Shown here piece after piece: positions 1 to 9,819 of a stretch of DNA of 64,000 nucleotides (position 1 is the first letter of the stretch; each line of letters opens with the position of its first letter). Origin of the DNA: Actinophytocola sp963727495. GTDB lineage: Bacteria > Actinomycetota > Actinomycetes > Mycobacteriales > Pseudonocardiaceae. The translations under genes and the position numbers were made by a program. Under the pieces are notes generated by a model. It was not told the origin of the DNA. It did not search any database and worked only from the letters and a program-made list of their open reading frames with translations. The DNA lies in assembly GCA_963727495.1 (NCBI GenBank), contig CAVSGQ010000006.1:1364001-1428000 (forward strand). Direction: 5' to 3'.

Positions 1-36
1 CTGAACAATCCGCAGTAGACAGTCGCGATAGGACGA

Positions 37-651
37 TCAGCCCAGCATCGCGAGCAGCAGGTAACCGTTGCCCAGCGCCATCGTCACCTGGCAGGCCGCG
101 ATGAGCCGCGGGGTGAGCAGGATCGACTGCGCCGCCGAGGGGGGCGCCGTCCGCGCTTCGCGGCGAGCGACCAGCAACGCGGCCGACACCATGAAGTAGG
201 CGGCCAGCGTCCAGCCGACGACCGGCACCGCGATCCCCGGCTCGAGGTGACCGGGCAGCCAGGGTGCCGTGTCGTGCCCGGCGCCGTGCGGCATCGCCAT
301 CAGCATGTAGAGCATCGCGAGCGCCGCGACCGCGTGGTGCAGGCCGGTGCCGTGCCACCCCATCCCGTCGCGCACCGGCGGGCCGGCGCGCCGCTCGCGC
401 CACCACGAGCCGGCGAACCACGCGGTGATCAGCAGGAAGATGGTCTGCCAGGCGGCCATCGGCAGCGGGCCACCCACCGGTGAGGCCATGGCGGCCATCC
501 CGACGCCCATCAGCACGTGGGCGACGTCAACCGCGCGGTGCCGGCCGGGGTAGCCGGCCGGTCCGCGGTGTGCGGCGGCGAGCCGGGCGACGCAGTACCC
601 GGCCACCGCGAGGAACGCGGCGGTGGCGGTCCAGCGGAGCCAGACCTCCAC
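37..651 (-). CDS. DUF5134-like integral membrane protein
   Basis: About 204 residues if translation starts at the GTG at 651, just after the stop of the upstream small gene (TGA at 656-654). A TTG at 657 overlapping that stop is an alternative. Six hydrophobic stretches alternate with short basic loops, and there are several His and Met residues in the membrane part (HVLMGVGMAAMA, LHHAVAALAMLYMLMAMPHG). This composition and length fit the actinobacterial DUF5134 family, whose function is unknown; His/Met-rich membrane segments can bind metal, but that is inference. It is coupled to the Cys-rich small protein upstream. Membrane location is well supported, family assignment moderately so. Confidence 0.6.
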   Translation of the reverse strand: MEVWLRWTATAAFLAVAGYCVARLAAAHRGPAGYPGRHRAVDVAHVLMGVGMAAMASPVGGPLPMAAWQTIFLLITAWFAGSWWRERRAGPPVRDGMGWHGTGLHHAVAALAMLYMLMAMPHGAGHDTAPWLPGHLEPGIAVPVVGWTLAAYFMVSAALLVARREARTAPPSAAQSILLTPRLIAACQVTMALGNGYLLLAMLG

Positions 652-653
652 GC

Positions 654-875
654 TCAACTGGCCGGACGGAGCAGGCCGTCCAGGACCCCCTTCTTGGCGT
701 CGTCCACGATGTTCGCGAGCTGGGCGAGGCTCATCTGGATCCGCTGGCCGAAGTCGTCGGTGATCTCGACACGCTGGCTCGACACGGCGTCGGGGTCGAC
801 CCAGAGCGTCGGGCATCCGCAGCTGCATTCGCCGCAGAAGGTGGCGATGTGCTGGAGGTTGGGGCGAGTGTCCAT
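654..875 (-). CDS. small Cys-rich protein, unknown function
   Basis: A 73-residue protein starting at the ATG at 875, preceded on the minus strand by a good ribosome site (AGGTGGAG). Near the N terminus is a tight cysteine cluster, FCGECSCGC (residues about 15-23), of the kind that can bind zinc or an Fe-S centre. The rest is polar and ends with an amphipathic helix (QMSLAQLANIVDDAKKGVLDGLL). I do not recognise a named family. It overlaps or abuts the DUF5134-like gene, so the two probably form one transcript divergent from glnX. Confidence 0.6.
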   Translation of the reverse strand: MDTRPNLQHIATFCGECSCGCPTLWVDPDAVSSQRVEITDDFGQRIQMSLAQLANIVDDAKKGVLDGLLRPAS

Positions 876-1131
876 TTTCTCCACCTGGGGGGCATCGGGG
901 GGGCGGGCGCTCACCTTCGAGATTCGCAGACCGGCGTCGGGAATTCCAGAGCGCAACCGAGCGATTACCCGCAGGTCAACATCCCCGTTTCGTTACTGCG
1001 TGTGCATATCCTGTGGTGTGGCGGTGGCCGCCGTGCGAACGCTGCACTAGGTTCCTTTGCAAATCACAGGCCGGTAACTGCGAGGGGAATGCGGACGTGA
1101 CGAGTGGTCGCGTGGTGTTGACTCATTCGGC
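876..1131. promoter_or_regulatory. divergent promoter region, small gene / glnX
   Basis: 256 bp between the divergently read Cys-rich small gene and glnX. It is less GC-rich than the flanks around 950-1070 (for example GCATATCCTG and CCTTTGCAAATC), as expected of promoters, but I cannot assign -10/-35 boxes with confidence. No small ORF is convincing here. Confidence 0.4.
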
Positions 1132-2499
1132 GTGGACACTGCGTCGGGGTCACTGATGGTGACCATGTCGCCACCCGATTCGGTGACCGGCGCGGATTCA
1201 CGCCGGAGAGTCTGGGGGCTACCGGTCACCGCGGTCCGCCGCGCGCGCACGTCGGCCGCGAGCACGCCCGGACGCCTGTTCGTGATGGGTGTCGGCCTCG
1301 TCGTGCTCGCGCTGCTCACCGGGGTGACCGGGGCGGTCGCCCTGCAGCAGAAGCAGGCCACGATCGACAACCTGATCGCGCACCGCGAGCCGGTGGCCGC
1401 CGCCTCGCAGCAGATCTACCGCTCGCTGTCCGACGCCGACGCCATCGCGGCCAGCGCCTTCCTCTCCGGGGGTACCCCGCCCGCCGCGTTACGCGACCGT
1501 TACGAACTCGACATCGCACAGGCCGGGTCGAACCTGGCGAAGGCGTCCGCCGACGTCGCCGGGGTCACCGAGGCCGAGACGCAGGCCGACGCGCTGACCC
1601 AGCAGCTGCCCGTCTACACCGGACTGGTCGAGACCGCGCGGGCCTACAACCGGCAGGGTTTCCCGGCCGGTGCCGCGTACCTGCGTGAGGCGTCCGGGCT
1701 GATGCGCGCGAAGCTGCTGCCCGCGGCGCAGCAGCTGTACTCCATCGACTTCACCCGGCTCGCCGAGGAGCAGCAGTCGGCCCGGTCGTTCCCGTGGGTC
1801 ACCGCGGGTCTGGTGCTCGCGCTGCTGGTCGCGCTCGTGGCCGTCCAGATGTACCTGACGCGGCGCACCAACCGGCTGCTCAACGTCGGGCTGCTGGTCG
1901 CCACGATCGCGGTGATCCTCGGGCTCGCCTGGGGCACGGTCGCGCTGCTGATCGGCTCGGGCAGCGTGGCGAAGGGGCACGACTCCGGTACCCGGCAGGT
2001 CGAGCTCGCCGTGCAGGCCCGGATCACCGCGCTGAAGATGCGCGCGAACGAGACGCTCACCCTGGTCGCGCGGGGCGACGGCGCCGAGTACGAGGCGGAC
2101 TGGAAGCAGCTCGCCAAGCAGGTCTCCGGCGAGGACAGCCTCCTCGGGCACACCGAGAGCCTGGCGGGCGACGACCACGTGGTCGACGCGGCCCGGCAGA
2201 ACCTCAGCGACTGGCTCGACGCGCACGACCGGGTGCGCGAGCTCGACGACGGCGGTTCCTACCAGGAGGCCGTGGCGCTGGCGATCGGAAACTCCGAGGA
2301 CGGCGCCGCGGCGGCGTTCAACGAGCTGGACCAGAACCTGCTGCGGGCGATCAACGACGGCCGCACGGTGTTCGCCGACGAGACCGGCGCGGCGAGCTCG
2401 GCGCTCACCGCCCTGGTGCCCGGAATCGTGGCGCTGGCGCTGCTGGCCGCCGCGGGGGTGACAATGGGCATCAGAGAACGACTGCAGGAGTACCGGTGA
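1132..2499 (+). CDS. glnX: GlnX-like transmembrane sensor of the PknG pathway
   Basis: A 455-residue membrane protein with predicted transmembrane helices near residues 48-72, 222-242, 250-273 and 425-447. Between them are two extracytoplasmic helical regions rich in Ala, Gln and Glu, like four-helix-bundle sensor domains. In mycobacteria the same gene order encodes GlnX, GlnH and PknG: GlnX is thought to pass the amino-acid-bound state of the lipoprotein GlnH across the membrane to PknG. Assignment rests mainly on this conserved order and the topology. The stop overlaps the GTG of glnH (GTGA, 2496-2499). The start is uncertain: GTG at 1132 has no clear ribosome site, and in-frame ATGs at 1156 and 1165 are alternatives. 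Confidence 0.8.
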   Translation: MDTASGSLMVTMSPPDSVTGADSRRRVWGLPVTAVRRARTSAASTPGRLFVMGVGLVVLALLTGVTGAVALQQKQATIDNLIAHREPVAAASQQIYRSLSDADAIAASAFLSGGTPPAALRDRYELDIAQAGSNLAKASADVAGVTEAETQADALTQQLPVYTGLVETARAYNRQGFPAGAAYLREASGLMRAKLLPAAQQLYSIDFTRLAEEQQSARSFPWVTAGLVLALLVALVAVQMYLTRRTNRLLNVGLLVATIAVILGLAWGTVALLIGSGSVAKGHDSGTRQVELAVQARITALKMRANETLTLVARGDGAEYEADWKQLAKQVSGEDSLLGHTESLAGDDHVVDAARQNLSDWLDAHDRVRELDDGGSYQEAVALAIGNSEDGAAAAFNELDQNLLRAINDGRTVFADETGAASSALTALVPGIVALALLAAAGVTMGIRERLQEYR

Positions 2500-3485
2500 G
2501 GCTCAGGGCGAACCGCGTCGCGGTGTTGGCGTTACTGCTGGTCGGCGTGACGGGGTGCGCCGGCGGGGCCCGTCCGGTCGATCTGGCCACAGTGGACTCC
2601 GTGGACCGGCCGGAGCCCGTCGGGGTCGAGGAGAACCCCGCGCCGCCGTCGACCTCCGCCGCACCCGCGCCGAAGTGCGACCCGACGGCGAGCTTCCGCC
2701 CGCTGGGCCCGCTGCCGGAGCCGGGGAACATGCCGGACGGCTCGACGATGAAGAAGATCCAGGACAACGGTAAGCTGGTCGCCGGCGTCGACCAGAACAC
2801 GTTCTTGTTCGGCTTCCGCAACCCGATCACCAACACGCTCGAAGGCTTTGACATCGACCGGGTACACGAGCTGGCGAAAGCGATCTTCGGGGACGAGAAC
2901 AAGGTCCAGTTCAAGGTCGTCACCTCGGCCGGGCGCATCGACGCGCTCAAGAGCGGGCAGGTGGACGTCGTGGTGCGCACGATGACCGCGACCTGCACCC
3001 GGTGGCAGGACATCAACTTCTCGGCCATCTACTACGTCGCCGGGCAACGGCTGCTCGTCGACCGCTCGTCGAAGGTGACGAGCCTGGACCAGCTCGGCGG
3101 CAAGAAGGTGTGTGCCGCCAAGGGATCCACGTCGATCAAGACGATCGCCGACCACAAGGCGAACCCGATCCCCGTGCAGGTCGACAACTGGTCGGACTGC
3201 CTCGTGCTGCTGCAGCAGGGCCAGGTCGCGGCGATGTCGACCGACGACACCATCCTGTCGGGAATGGTCGCGCAGGACCCGAACGTCAAGATGACGGGGC
3301 CGCGGTTCACCCAGGAGCCCTACGGGATCGGGATCCCGAAGGAGAACGAGGACATGGTGCGGTTCGTCAACGGCGTGCTGGAGGAGTCCGTGGCGAGCGG
3401 CTCGTGGGCGCGCAGCTACGACCGGTGGCTGGGACGGACCGGCGAGCCGCGGCCGGAGCCCCCGACGCCGAACTACCGGAACTGA
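2496..3485 (+). CDS. glnH: GlnH-like amino-acid-binding lipoprotein
   Basis: 329 residues. The N terminus is a lipoprotein signal: basic start, hydrophobic LALLLVGVTG, then the lipobox cysteine (VTGC, about residue 20). A Pro/Ser/Ala linker leads into a periplasmic solute-binding fold (family 3, glutamine/aspartate type) with typical segments such as GKLVAGVDQNTFLFG, GFDIDRVHELAKAIFG and the C-terminal GIGIPKENEDMVRFVNG. There is no ABC permease or ATPase nearby, which argues for a sensing role with GlnX and PknG instead of uptake. In mycobacteria GlnH binds Asp/Glu and controls PknG, which phosphorylates GarA/OdhI. It starts with GTG overlapping the glnX stop. Confidence 0.88.
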   Translation: MRLRANRVAVLALLLVGVTGCAGGARPVDLATVDSVDRPEPVGVEENPAPPSTSAAPAPKCDPTASFRPLGPLPEPGNMPDGSTMKKIQDNGKLVAGVDQNTFLFGFRNPITNTLEGFDIDRVHELAKAIFGDENKVQFKVVTSAGRIDALKSGQVDVVVRTMTATCTRWQDINFSAIYYVAGQRLLVDRSSKVTSLDQLGGKKVCAAKGSTSIKTIADHKANPIPVQVDNWSDCLVLLQQGQVAAMSTDDTILSGMVAQDPNVKMTGPRFTQEPYGIGIPKENEDMVRFVNGVLEESVASGSWARSYDRWLGRTGEPRPEPPTPNYRN

Positions 3486-3493
3486 GGATGGGG

Positions 3494-6400
3494 ATGACCA
3501 GGTGCCCGCGACCGGGCTGCACCGGTGAGGTCGTGGACGGCAACTGCCAGGTGTGCGGGATCGCCGTGGCGCCGCCGGCCGACCAGGAGGCGGAGCGGCT
3601 GCGCCGGATCGCCGAGGAGCAGGCGGCCCGGCTGCGCGCGGCGGCGGAGAAGGCGTCCGGGACGGCGTGGTTCCAGACGCCCGAGGACCTCAGTGCGCCG
3701 GTGCGGCCGGGTGGCGCGCACCGCATGCCGGACTCGCCGGGCGCCCCCGCGGCGGCGGCCCCGGCGGCCGGGCCGACCGGCGGAGCGCCGGCCGGTGACG
3801 GGCCGGGAGGCCAGGCGGAGCAGGGTCGAGCCCGACGGGGCGCAGCCGTCGGAGGGGCAGGCCGAGGGGCCGCCGGGTGAGGGACCGCGGGAGCAAGGAG
3901 AAGCGCAGCGGGACCGGCCCGGGCACGACGAGCAGGCCCAACCGGTGGGGGGACTGCGCCGGCAGGGCCGTCCCGAGGGGGCCGGGCTCCCTCAGGACCA
4001 GGGCCGACCGGATGAGACCGAGCGGACGCAGGTTCAGGGGGGACCGGGCGGGCAGCGCGGCCGCGGCCCGCTGTATGAGGACGAGCGCACGCAGGTCCAG
4101 GAACAGCCACGTGGCCGGCAAGGCCGGAGCCCTCTGGACGAGGCGGAGCGGACGCAGGTTCAGGAAGGGACGCGGGGCCGGGGCGGTATGGACGAGGCGG
4201 AGCGGACACAGGTTCAGGCGAGGCAGGGGCGTCCGGACGAGGCGGAGCGGACACAGGTTCAGGAAGGGGGCCGGGGGCGTCCGGATGAAGCCGAGCGGAC
4301 ACAGGTCCAGACGGGCCGGGGGCGTCCGGACGAGGCCGAGCGGACGCAGGTTCAGGCGAGGCAGGGGCTTCCGGACGAAGCCGAGCGGACACAGGTTCAG
4401 GCGAGGCAGGGGCTTCCGGATGAGGTGGAGCGGACACAGGTTCAGGCGAGGCAGGGGCTTCCGGATGAGGCTGAGCGGACGCAGGTTCAGGAGGGGGGCC
4501 GGGGGCGTCCGGACGAAGCCGAGCGGACGCAGGTCCAGGAGGGATCGCGGGGCCAGGCGGAGCGGACCCAGGCCCAGGACCGGACCGGCCCGGAGCAGGC
4601 CGAGCGGACGCAGGCGGAGCACCGCGCCGGGCAGCACCGCGCCGCGCAGCATCGGGCGGGGCAGCATGCGGCGCCGGGGCAGCCGGAGTGGACCTCTCGG
4701 CTGGGGGAGTGGCAGGGCGCGGTCCGGCCGGTGCAGTTCTGGAGCGCGCAGCCGCAGCTCGATGTCCAACCAGGACAGTCGTCGTGGGGGCGGATGCCCG
4801 ACGTGGCGCCGCGGCCCGCCGGGGTGCGGCCGCCGAACGCGCTCTCCGACGACGATCCGCAGCCCACGAGCGTCCTCGGCGACATCCCCGAGACGTCGAG
4901 CATCGAGCCACCGCAGGCCGAGAAACAAGCAGAGAAGCAAGCAGAGGAACAGGCCGGGGAACAGGCGGACGAACGCGAGGCGTCCGACGGGGTCGAGGGG
5001 GGACCCGCCACCGCGCTCGCCACCCCGGACAGCCTGCACAGCACCGGGTCGAGCTCGTTCCCGACCGGCCGCCGCACCTCCTCGCGCGGCACCGGCCGCG
5101 GCCGGCTCGGTGCCGGCCTGGTCGAGGTGCCCGTCGTGCCGGTCAAGGATCCCGCGTCCGCGGTGCTGACCGACCCGGCCGTCAGCGAGAACAAACGCTT
5201 CTGCAGCAACTGCGGCGCGGAGGTCGGCCGCGGCACGGACGGCCGGCCCGGCGCCACCGAGGGCGAGTGCGACTCCTGCGGCACCCCGTTCAACTTCCGC
5301 CCCCGGCTGTTCCACGGCGACGTCGTCGGCGGCCAGTACGAGGTGCTCGGCTGCCTGGCCTACGGCGGCCTCGGCTGGATCTACCTCGCCAAGGACCACA
5401 ACGTCTCCGACCGGTGGGTCGTGCTCAAGGGCATGATCGACACCGGGGACACGACCTCGATGGCCTCCGCGGTCGCCGAGCGGCGGTTCCTGGCCGAGGT
5501 CGAGCACCCGAACGTGGTGCGCATCTACAACTTCGTCCAGCACCCGGACCCGAAGACCGGCACCCTCGCCGGCTACATCGTGATGGAGTACGTCGGCGGC
5601 CAGTCGCTGCGCCAGCTCGCCCTCTCCCACCACCGGGAGACCGGCCGCGCGGAGCCGCTGCCCATCGGCCAGGTCATCGCCTACGGGCTGGAGATCCTGC
5701 CCGCCATCGGCTACCTGCACAGCATCGGCATGCTCTACTGCGACCTCAAGCCGGACAACGTGATCCAGTCCGGCGAGCAGCTCAAGCTGATCGACCTCGG
5801 CGCGGTCCGGCAGGCCGACGACTACGAGTCCCCGCTGTTCTTCACCCTCGGCTACTCCGCCCCGGAGCTCGCCACCGACGGCGCGACCGTCGCCTCCGAC
5901 ATCTACACCGTCGGCCGGACGCTCGCCGTCCTCGCGATCGAGTTCGGCGGCTACACCACGCGGCACAAGCACACCCTGCCCGGCCCGGAGGAGGAGCCGC
6001 TGTTCGCGCTGTTCGGCTCCTTCTACCGGATCCTCAAGCGCGCGACCCACAAGAACCCCGCGCTGCGCTTCGCCTCCGCCGAGGAGATGGCCGACCAGCT
6101 CACCGGCGTGCTGCGCGAGGTGATGGCGCTCGGCACCGGCCGGCCGCGGCCCGGGCAGTCGGCCGTCTTCGCCATGGAGACCAGGACGTTCGGCTCCGGC
6201 CTGGTCGTCGGCGACGCTGGCTCGCTGCCCCTGCCGGACCCGCAGGAGGTCGCCTCGATCCTGCCGCTGCCGCTGGTCGACACCGGCGACCACGCGGCCA
6301 GCATGCTCGCGAGCATCACCGCCACCGAGCCGGCCGAGATGGTCGCCGCGCTGGCCTCCGCGCCGCAGGACTCCATCGAGGTCCGTCTTCGCATGGTGCG

Positions 6401-7154
6401 CGCCCGGCTCGAGCTCGGCGACATGCGGGCGGCCACGGCGGAGCTGGAGGCCGCGCGCCGGCTGGTCACCGACCCCGCGGACTGGCGGCCGGACTGGTAC
6501 GAGGGCCTGATCGCGCTCGCCACCCGGCGTCCGGCCGACGCGACCGCGGCGTTCGAGAAGGTCTACGACGCGGTGCCGGGGGAGATCCCGCCGAAGCTGG
6601 CGCTGGGCATCAGCGCGGAGTACACCGGCAACCACTTCTGGGCCGCGCGCTACTACGAGCTGGTGTGGCGCACCGACCGGTCGTGGGTCAGCGCCGCGTT
6701 CGGCCTGGCGCGGATGTACCTCGCGCAGGGCGGGCGGGTCAGCGCGATCGAGGTGCTGGAGGCCGTGCCGGACACCTCCAGCCACCACGTCGCCGCGCAG
6801 GTCGCCGCCATCAAGATCAAGACTCGCGCGGACGAGGTCGCCGCCCTCGGCGAGCACGACCTGCACGACGCGGCCCGCAGGCTGGAGCGGCTGGCGCTGG
6901 ACGCCGAGCGCCGCACCGCGCTGGCCGCCGAGGTGCTGGAGGCCGCCTACGGCTGGGTGCGCGCCGGCCGGCCCGGTGGGGCGCCGGCCGGCTCGGACGC
7001 GCGGATGGTGCTGGGCTGCCGGCTCTCCGAGCGCGAGCTGCGCTTCGGGCTGGAGCGCTGCTACCGCGCACTGGCCCGGCTGGCCGGCACCCCCGAGCAG
7101 CGCCACGAGCTGGTGGACAAGGCGAACTCGATCCGGCCGCGCACCCTCACCTGA
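3494..7154 (+). CDS. pknG: serine/threonine protein kinase PknG with repeat linker (frameshift near 3824)
   Basis: Cytosolic kinase that, in relatives, phosphorylates GarA/OdhI to control glutamate metabolism. Order of parts: N-terminal zinc ribbon (CPRPGC, CQVC); a low-complexity linker with 13 ERTQ repeats (about residues 173-376); rubredoxin-like CSNCG and CDSCG (about 570-600); kinase domain with AYGGLGWIYLAKD, Lys in VVLKGM, catalytic CDLKPDN and DLG in place of DFG; C-terminal TPR domain to 7154. Reconstructed length is about 1219 residues against about 750 in M. tuberculosis. The N-terminal zinc ribbon is in a different frame from the rest: one extra G at 3823-3825 (GCAGGGTCGAG) accounts for it. 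ATG 3494 is chosen over 3488 because GAGG sits six bases before it. The kinase core is intact. Confidence 0.93.
4011..4620 (+). repeat. in-gene tandem repeat coding for DEAERTQVQ units
   Basis: Inside pknG, about 610 bp made of units of roughly 42-48 bp. Each encodes (P)DEAERTQVQ followed by a short Gly/Arg/Gln linker such as ARQGLP or EGGRGRP. I count 13 ERTQ cores, 11 of them ERTQVQ; the last two degenerate to ERTQAQ and ERTQAE. Some neighbouring units are nearly identical in DNA, showing recent unit duplication. The mirrored minus-strand reading frame is a by-product of the repeat. Confidence 0.9.
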
Positions 7155-7908
7155 GCACGAAGTCCTCGATCAGGCCGGCCGCGACCCGGCCGGCCGCAGT
7201 GGCGAGGTGCAGGCCGTCGGTGTGGATGGCGTAGCCGTTCAGTGCGGCGATCCGGTCCAGCCCGACGCCGAGCCCCAGGCGCAGCAGGATGGCCCGCGCG
7301 ACCGCCGAGTCCGCCGGTTCCCGGTGCGCGCCTGGATGATGCTCGCGCAGCAGGTCGCGCAGCCGCTCGTGCAGCGGAAGGTAGCCCGCGCCGGTCGCCT
7401 CCGCCGTTCGCCGGATGATCTCGTTGAGCCGGTCCACGTCCCGGTTGGCGGCCGACTCCGGAAGGTCGCCGACGACCTGGACGGACATCAGCGCGATCCG
7501 CGCATCGGTGCCCGACCGCAGCCGGGCAACGATCGCGGCGAGGTTCGCGCGGTACTCCTCGAGTGGCACCCGCCGCAGCACGTCGTTCGCGCCGACCTGC
7601 ACGACGACGTGGTCCGGGCGGCAGGCGACGACGTCGTCCAGCCGGGCGAGGACCTGGGCCGAGGTCTCCCCGTTGATGCCGGCGTTGATCCACGCTCGGT
7701 CCGGCAGGCGGTCCGCGAGCTCGCCGACGATGTCGAAGCTGACGTTGCCGCGCACGGTGCTCGCGCCCACGCACACCACCCGCGGGCTCCCGGCCGCGCC
7801 GCGGGCCAGGAACGCGCGGGGGCTGTTCACCGCGGGCCGGCGCAGTCGCAGCACCGCGCGGGCCAGCACCCCGGCGGCCAGCAGCGGGAGCAACAGCAGG
7901 AACCTCAC
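7147..7908 (-). CDS. SGNH/GDSL-family hydrolase
   Basis: 253 residues. The first 20 residues form one hydrophobic helix (signal or membrane anchor). SGNH blocks are visible: VGAST (residues about 47-51, Ser nucleophile in a GAST variant of GDSL), NAGINGE (block II Gly), VQVGANDV (block III Asn) and HTDGLH (block V Asp-His). These enzymes hydrolyse esters; the substrate is not predictable. The GTG start overlaps the stop of the metallophosphoesterase (7905-7908). The 3' end overlaps the pknG stop tail to tail by 8 bp. Confidence 0.85.
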   Translation of the reverse strand: MRFLLLLPLLAAGVLARAVLRLRRPAVNSPRAFLARGAAGSPRVVCVGASTVRGNVSFDIVGELADRLPDRAWINAGINGETSAQVLARLDDVVACRPDHVVVQVGANDVLRRVPLEEYRANLAAIVARLRSGTDARIALMSVQVVGDLPESAANRDVDRLNEIIRRTAEATGAGYLPLHERLRDLLREHHPGAHREPADSAVARAILLRLGLGVGLDRIAALNGYAIHTDGLHLATAAGRVAAGLIEDFVLR

Positions 7909-9104
7909 GGGCCGCTCACCAGCTCGACGATCGTGATGTCCGGCGGCGCGCCCACCCGGACCGGCGGACCCCAGAAACCGACGCCCCGGGTGACGTACAG
8001 CCAGGTGTCGTCCACTTTGGACAGACCGGCCAGCGACGGCTGGGCGAGCGAGACGACGTAGTGGAACGGGTAGAGCTGGCCGCCATGGGTGTGGCCGGAC
8101 AGCTGCAGGTCCACCCCCCGCGACGCCGCCTCGGTCACCTGCACCGGCTGGTGGGCGAGCAGCACCACCGGCCGGCCGTGCTCGCGTCCGGACAGCGCGC
8201 GGTCGAAGTCCGGGGCGTCGTCGTGCGTGCGGCCGTTGATGTCGGTCACCCCGGCCAGGTCGAACGACGCGGCGCCGCGGGTGACCGCGGTGCGCTCGTT
8301 GCGCAGCGTGTGCACGCCCAGCCGGTCCAGCTCGCGGACCCACCCGTCCGGGTCGACGAAGTACTCGTGGTTGCCGGTGACGAAGAAGCTGCCCTCGCGC
8401 GGCGCGAGGTCGGCGAGCGGCGCGGCGGCGTCGCGCAGGTCGGCCACCGTGCCGTCGGCCAGGTCGCCGACGATCGCCACCAGGTCCGGCGCCTCCTCGT
8501 TGATCATCCGGACCAGGCGCTCGGTGTGCGCGCGGCGCAGGATCGCGTTCAGGTGGGTGTCGCTGACCACCGCGATCCGGAAGCCGTCGAACGCCGGGTC
8601 CAGCCTGCGCAGCCCGATCGGCACCCGCAGCACGTCCGGCCTGCCCAGCGCGCTCGACATGCCGAACCCGACCAGCGAGGTCGACGCGACCCCGGCCACC
8701 AGCCCGGCGCCGCGGGCCAGGAACAGCCGGCGGCCCTGGTCGACCTCCCGCTCCGGCGGCTGCACGGGCGCCACCGTGTCCGGGGAGGTCGCGGTCGCCT
8801 CCAGCGGGCGGCGGCGCAGCCAGCCGCGCAGCGCGAGCCGGGGCAGCTCCAGCAGCAGCGTGATCAGGAACAGGTAGAACAGCAACGCGAACCAGACGTA
8901 GCCGGGCCAGACGAACCACTGCCCGATGTCCGGGGCGACCTGCCGGCCCAGCGTCAGCGTCGCGAACACCAGCAGCGCGAGCACGACCGTCGCGACGGTC
9001 GCCGCCCGGCGCCCACGGCCCGGCCGCGTGGTGTCCTTGACCAGGCGTTTCCACAGGTACCAGTGCATCAGCGCGAACAGCGCGCCGAGGATCACGCCGA
9101 ACAT
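7905..9104 (-). CDS. membrane-anchored metallophosphoesterase
   Basis: 399 residues from the ATG at 9104 (ribosome site GGGAG). The N-terminal third has about four hydrophobic helices, then a twin-arginine-like or basic linker (RRLFLARGAG) and a calcineurin-type phosphoesterase domain. Its motifs are SDTHLN, GDLADG, TGNHEYF, LLAHQP and SGHTHGGQ, the full metal-ligand set of the YkuE-like subgroup. Expected to act at the outer membrane face on phosphoesters. Thirteen bases follow the thioesterase gene, and the SGNH hydrolase overlaps downstream, giving a three-gene operon. Confidence 0.9.
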   Translation of the reverse strand: MFGVILGALFALMHWYLWKRLVKDTTRPGRGRRAATVATVVLALLVFATLTLGRQVAPDIGQWFVWPGYVWFALLFYLFLITLLLELPRLALRGWLRRRPLEATATSPDTVAPVQPPEREVDQGRRLFLARGAGLVAGVASTSLVGFGMSSALGRPDVLRVPIGLRRLDPAFDGFRIAVVSDTHLNAILRRAHTERLVRMINEEAPDLVAIVGDLADGTVADLRDAAAPLADLAPREGSFFVTGNHEYFVDPDGWVRELDRLGVHTLRNERTAVTRGAASFDLAGVTDINGRTHDDAPDFDRALSGREHGRPVVLLAHQPVQVTEAASRGVDLQLSGHTHGGQLYPFHYVVSLAQPSLAGLSKVDDTWLYVTRGVGFWGPPVRVGAPPDITIVELVSGP

Positions 9105-9117
9105 CGGGGCGCTCCCG

Positions 9118-9699
9118 TCAGGGGTTGATGTCGAAGCGGCGTTCCCGCAGCAGACCGGGGTCCGCGGCGATCGCGCGCAGCTCCTCCGCACGCCCGTGCT
9201 CGACGAAGTGGTTGAACTCGACGGTGACGAACAGCGCCCGCGCCCGCAGCGCGACCGGCCCGTCCGGCGCGTCCAGGCGGCCGTCGGCGCTCGCGTACAC
9301 CTTGCGCCCGGCGATCCCGTCGAGCCGGCCGACGATGTGCAGGACCGAGCCGACCGGGACCGGCCGCAGGAAGTCGGTCTCCAGCCGTCCGGTCACCGCG
9401 GGCCGGCGCAGCAGCTGCCCCACCGTCGAGCCGAGCGCCTCGTCGAACGCGCAGGCCAGCAGGCCCCCGTGGGCCAGGCCGGGCGCGCCCTGGTGCGCGT
9501 CGGTGACGGTGAACTGGGCGAGGATCGTCTGCCCCTCGCCGGCCTCGGTCTGCAGGTGCAAGCCGTGCTCGACCTCGTCGCCGCAGCCGAAGCAGTAGGC
9601 GTAGTGGGGCCCGAGCTTGCTGCCCGGTTCGGGGGCCTCGGGGTGCCGGGCGGGGCGCTCGACCTCGACCGGGGGCCACGGCGGTGGTACACGGCTCAC
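9118..9699 (-). CDS. PaaI-type hotdog-fold thioesterase
   Basis: 193 residues starting at the GTG at 9699. The single hotdog domain shows CFGCGDEV near the N terminus, APGLAHGGLLACAFDEALG (the HGG motif and the acidic catalytic residue of the PaaI/4HBT family) and LETDFLRPVPVGS. Such proteins hydrolyse acyl-CoA thioesters. It is the first gene of the minus-strand operon with the phosphoesterase and SGNH hydrolase. No substrate is indicated by the neighbours. Confidence 0.85.
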   Translation of the reverse strand: MSRVPPPWPPVEVERPARHPEAPEPGSKLGPHYAYCFGCGDEVEHGLHLQTEAGEGQTILAQFTVTDAHQGAPGLAHGGLLACAFDEALGSTVGQLLRRPAVTGRLETDFLRPVPVGSVLHIVGRLDGIAGRKVYASADGRLDAPDGPVALRARALFVTVEFNHFVEHGRAEELRAIAADPGLLRERRFDINP

Positions 9700-9819
9700 G
9701 GGGCCAGCGTAGTGGCCCGGTGTTGCCCGGATGAGTCGTCGCCGTGTCCCGCTGAGCAGCCGGCCTGGGCGCGGCCGGCGGCCGGGAGATCGAATGGAAC
9801 CCGACCGGGGAGGTGCGCC

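Noticed and set aside
3690..7106. Very long minus-strand open frame opposite pknG
   Set aside because: A shadow of the high-GC pknG sequence. Its repeated Leu/Pro/Arg peptide is only the reverse reading of the ERTQVQ repeats, and it has no start context.
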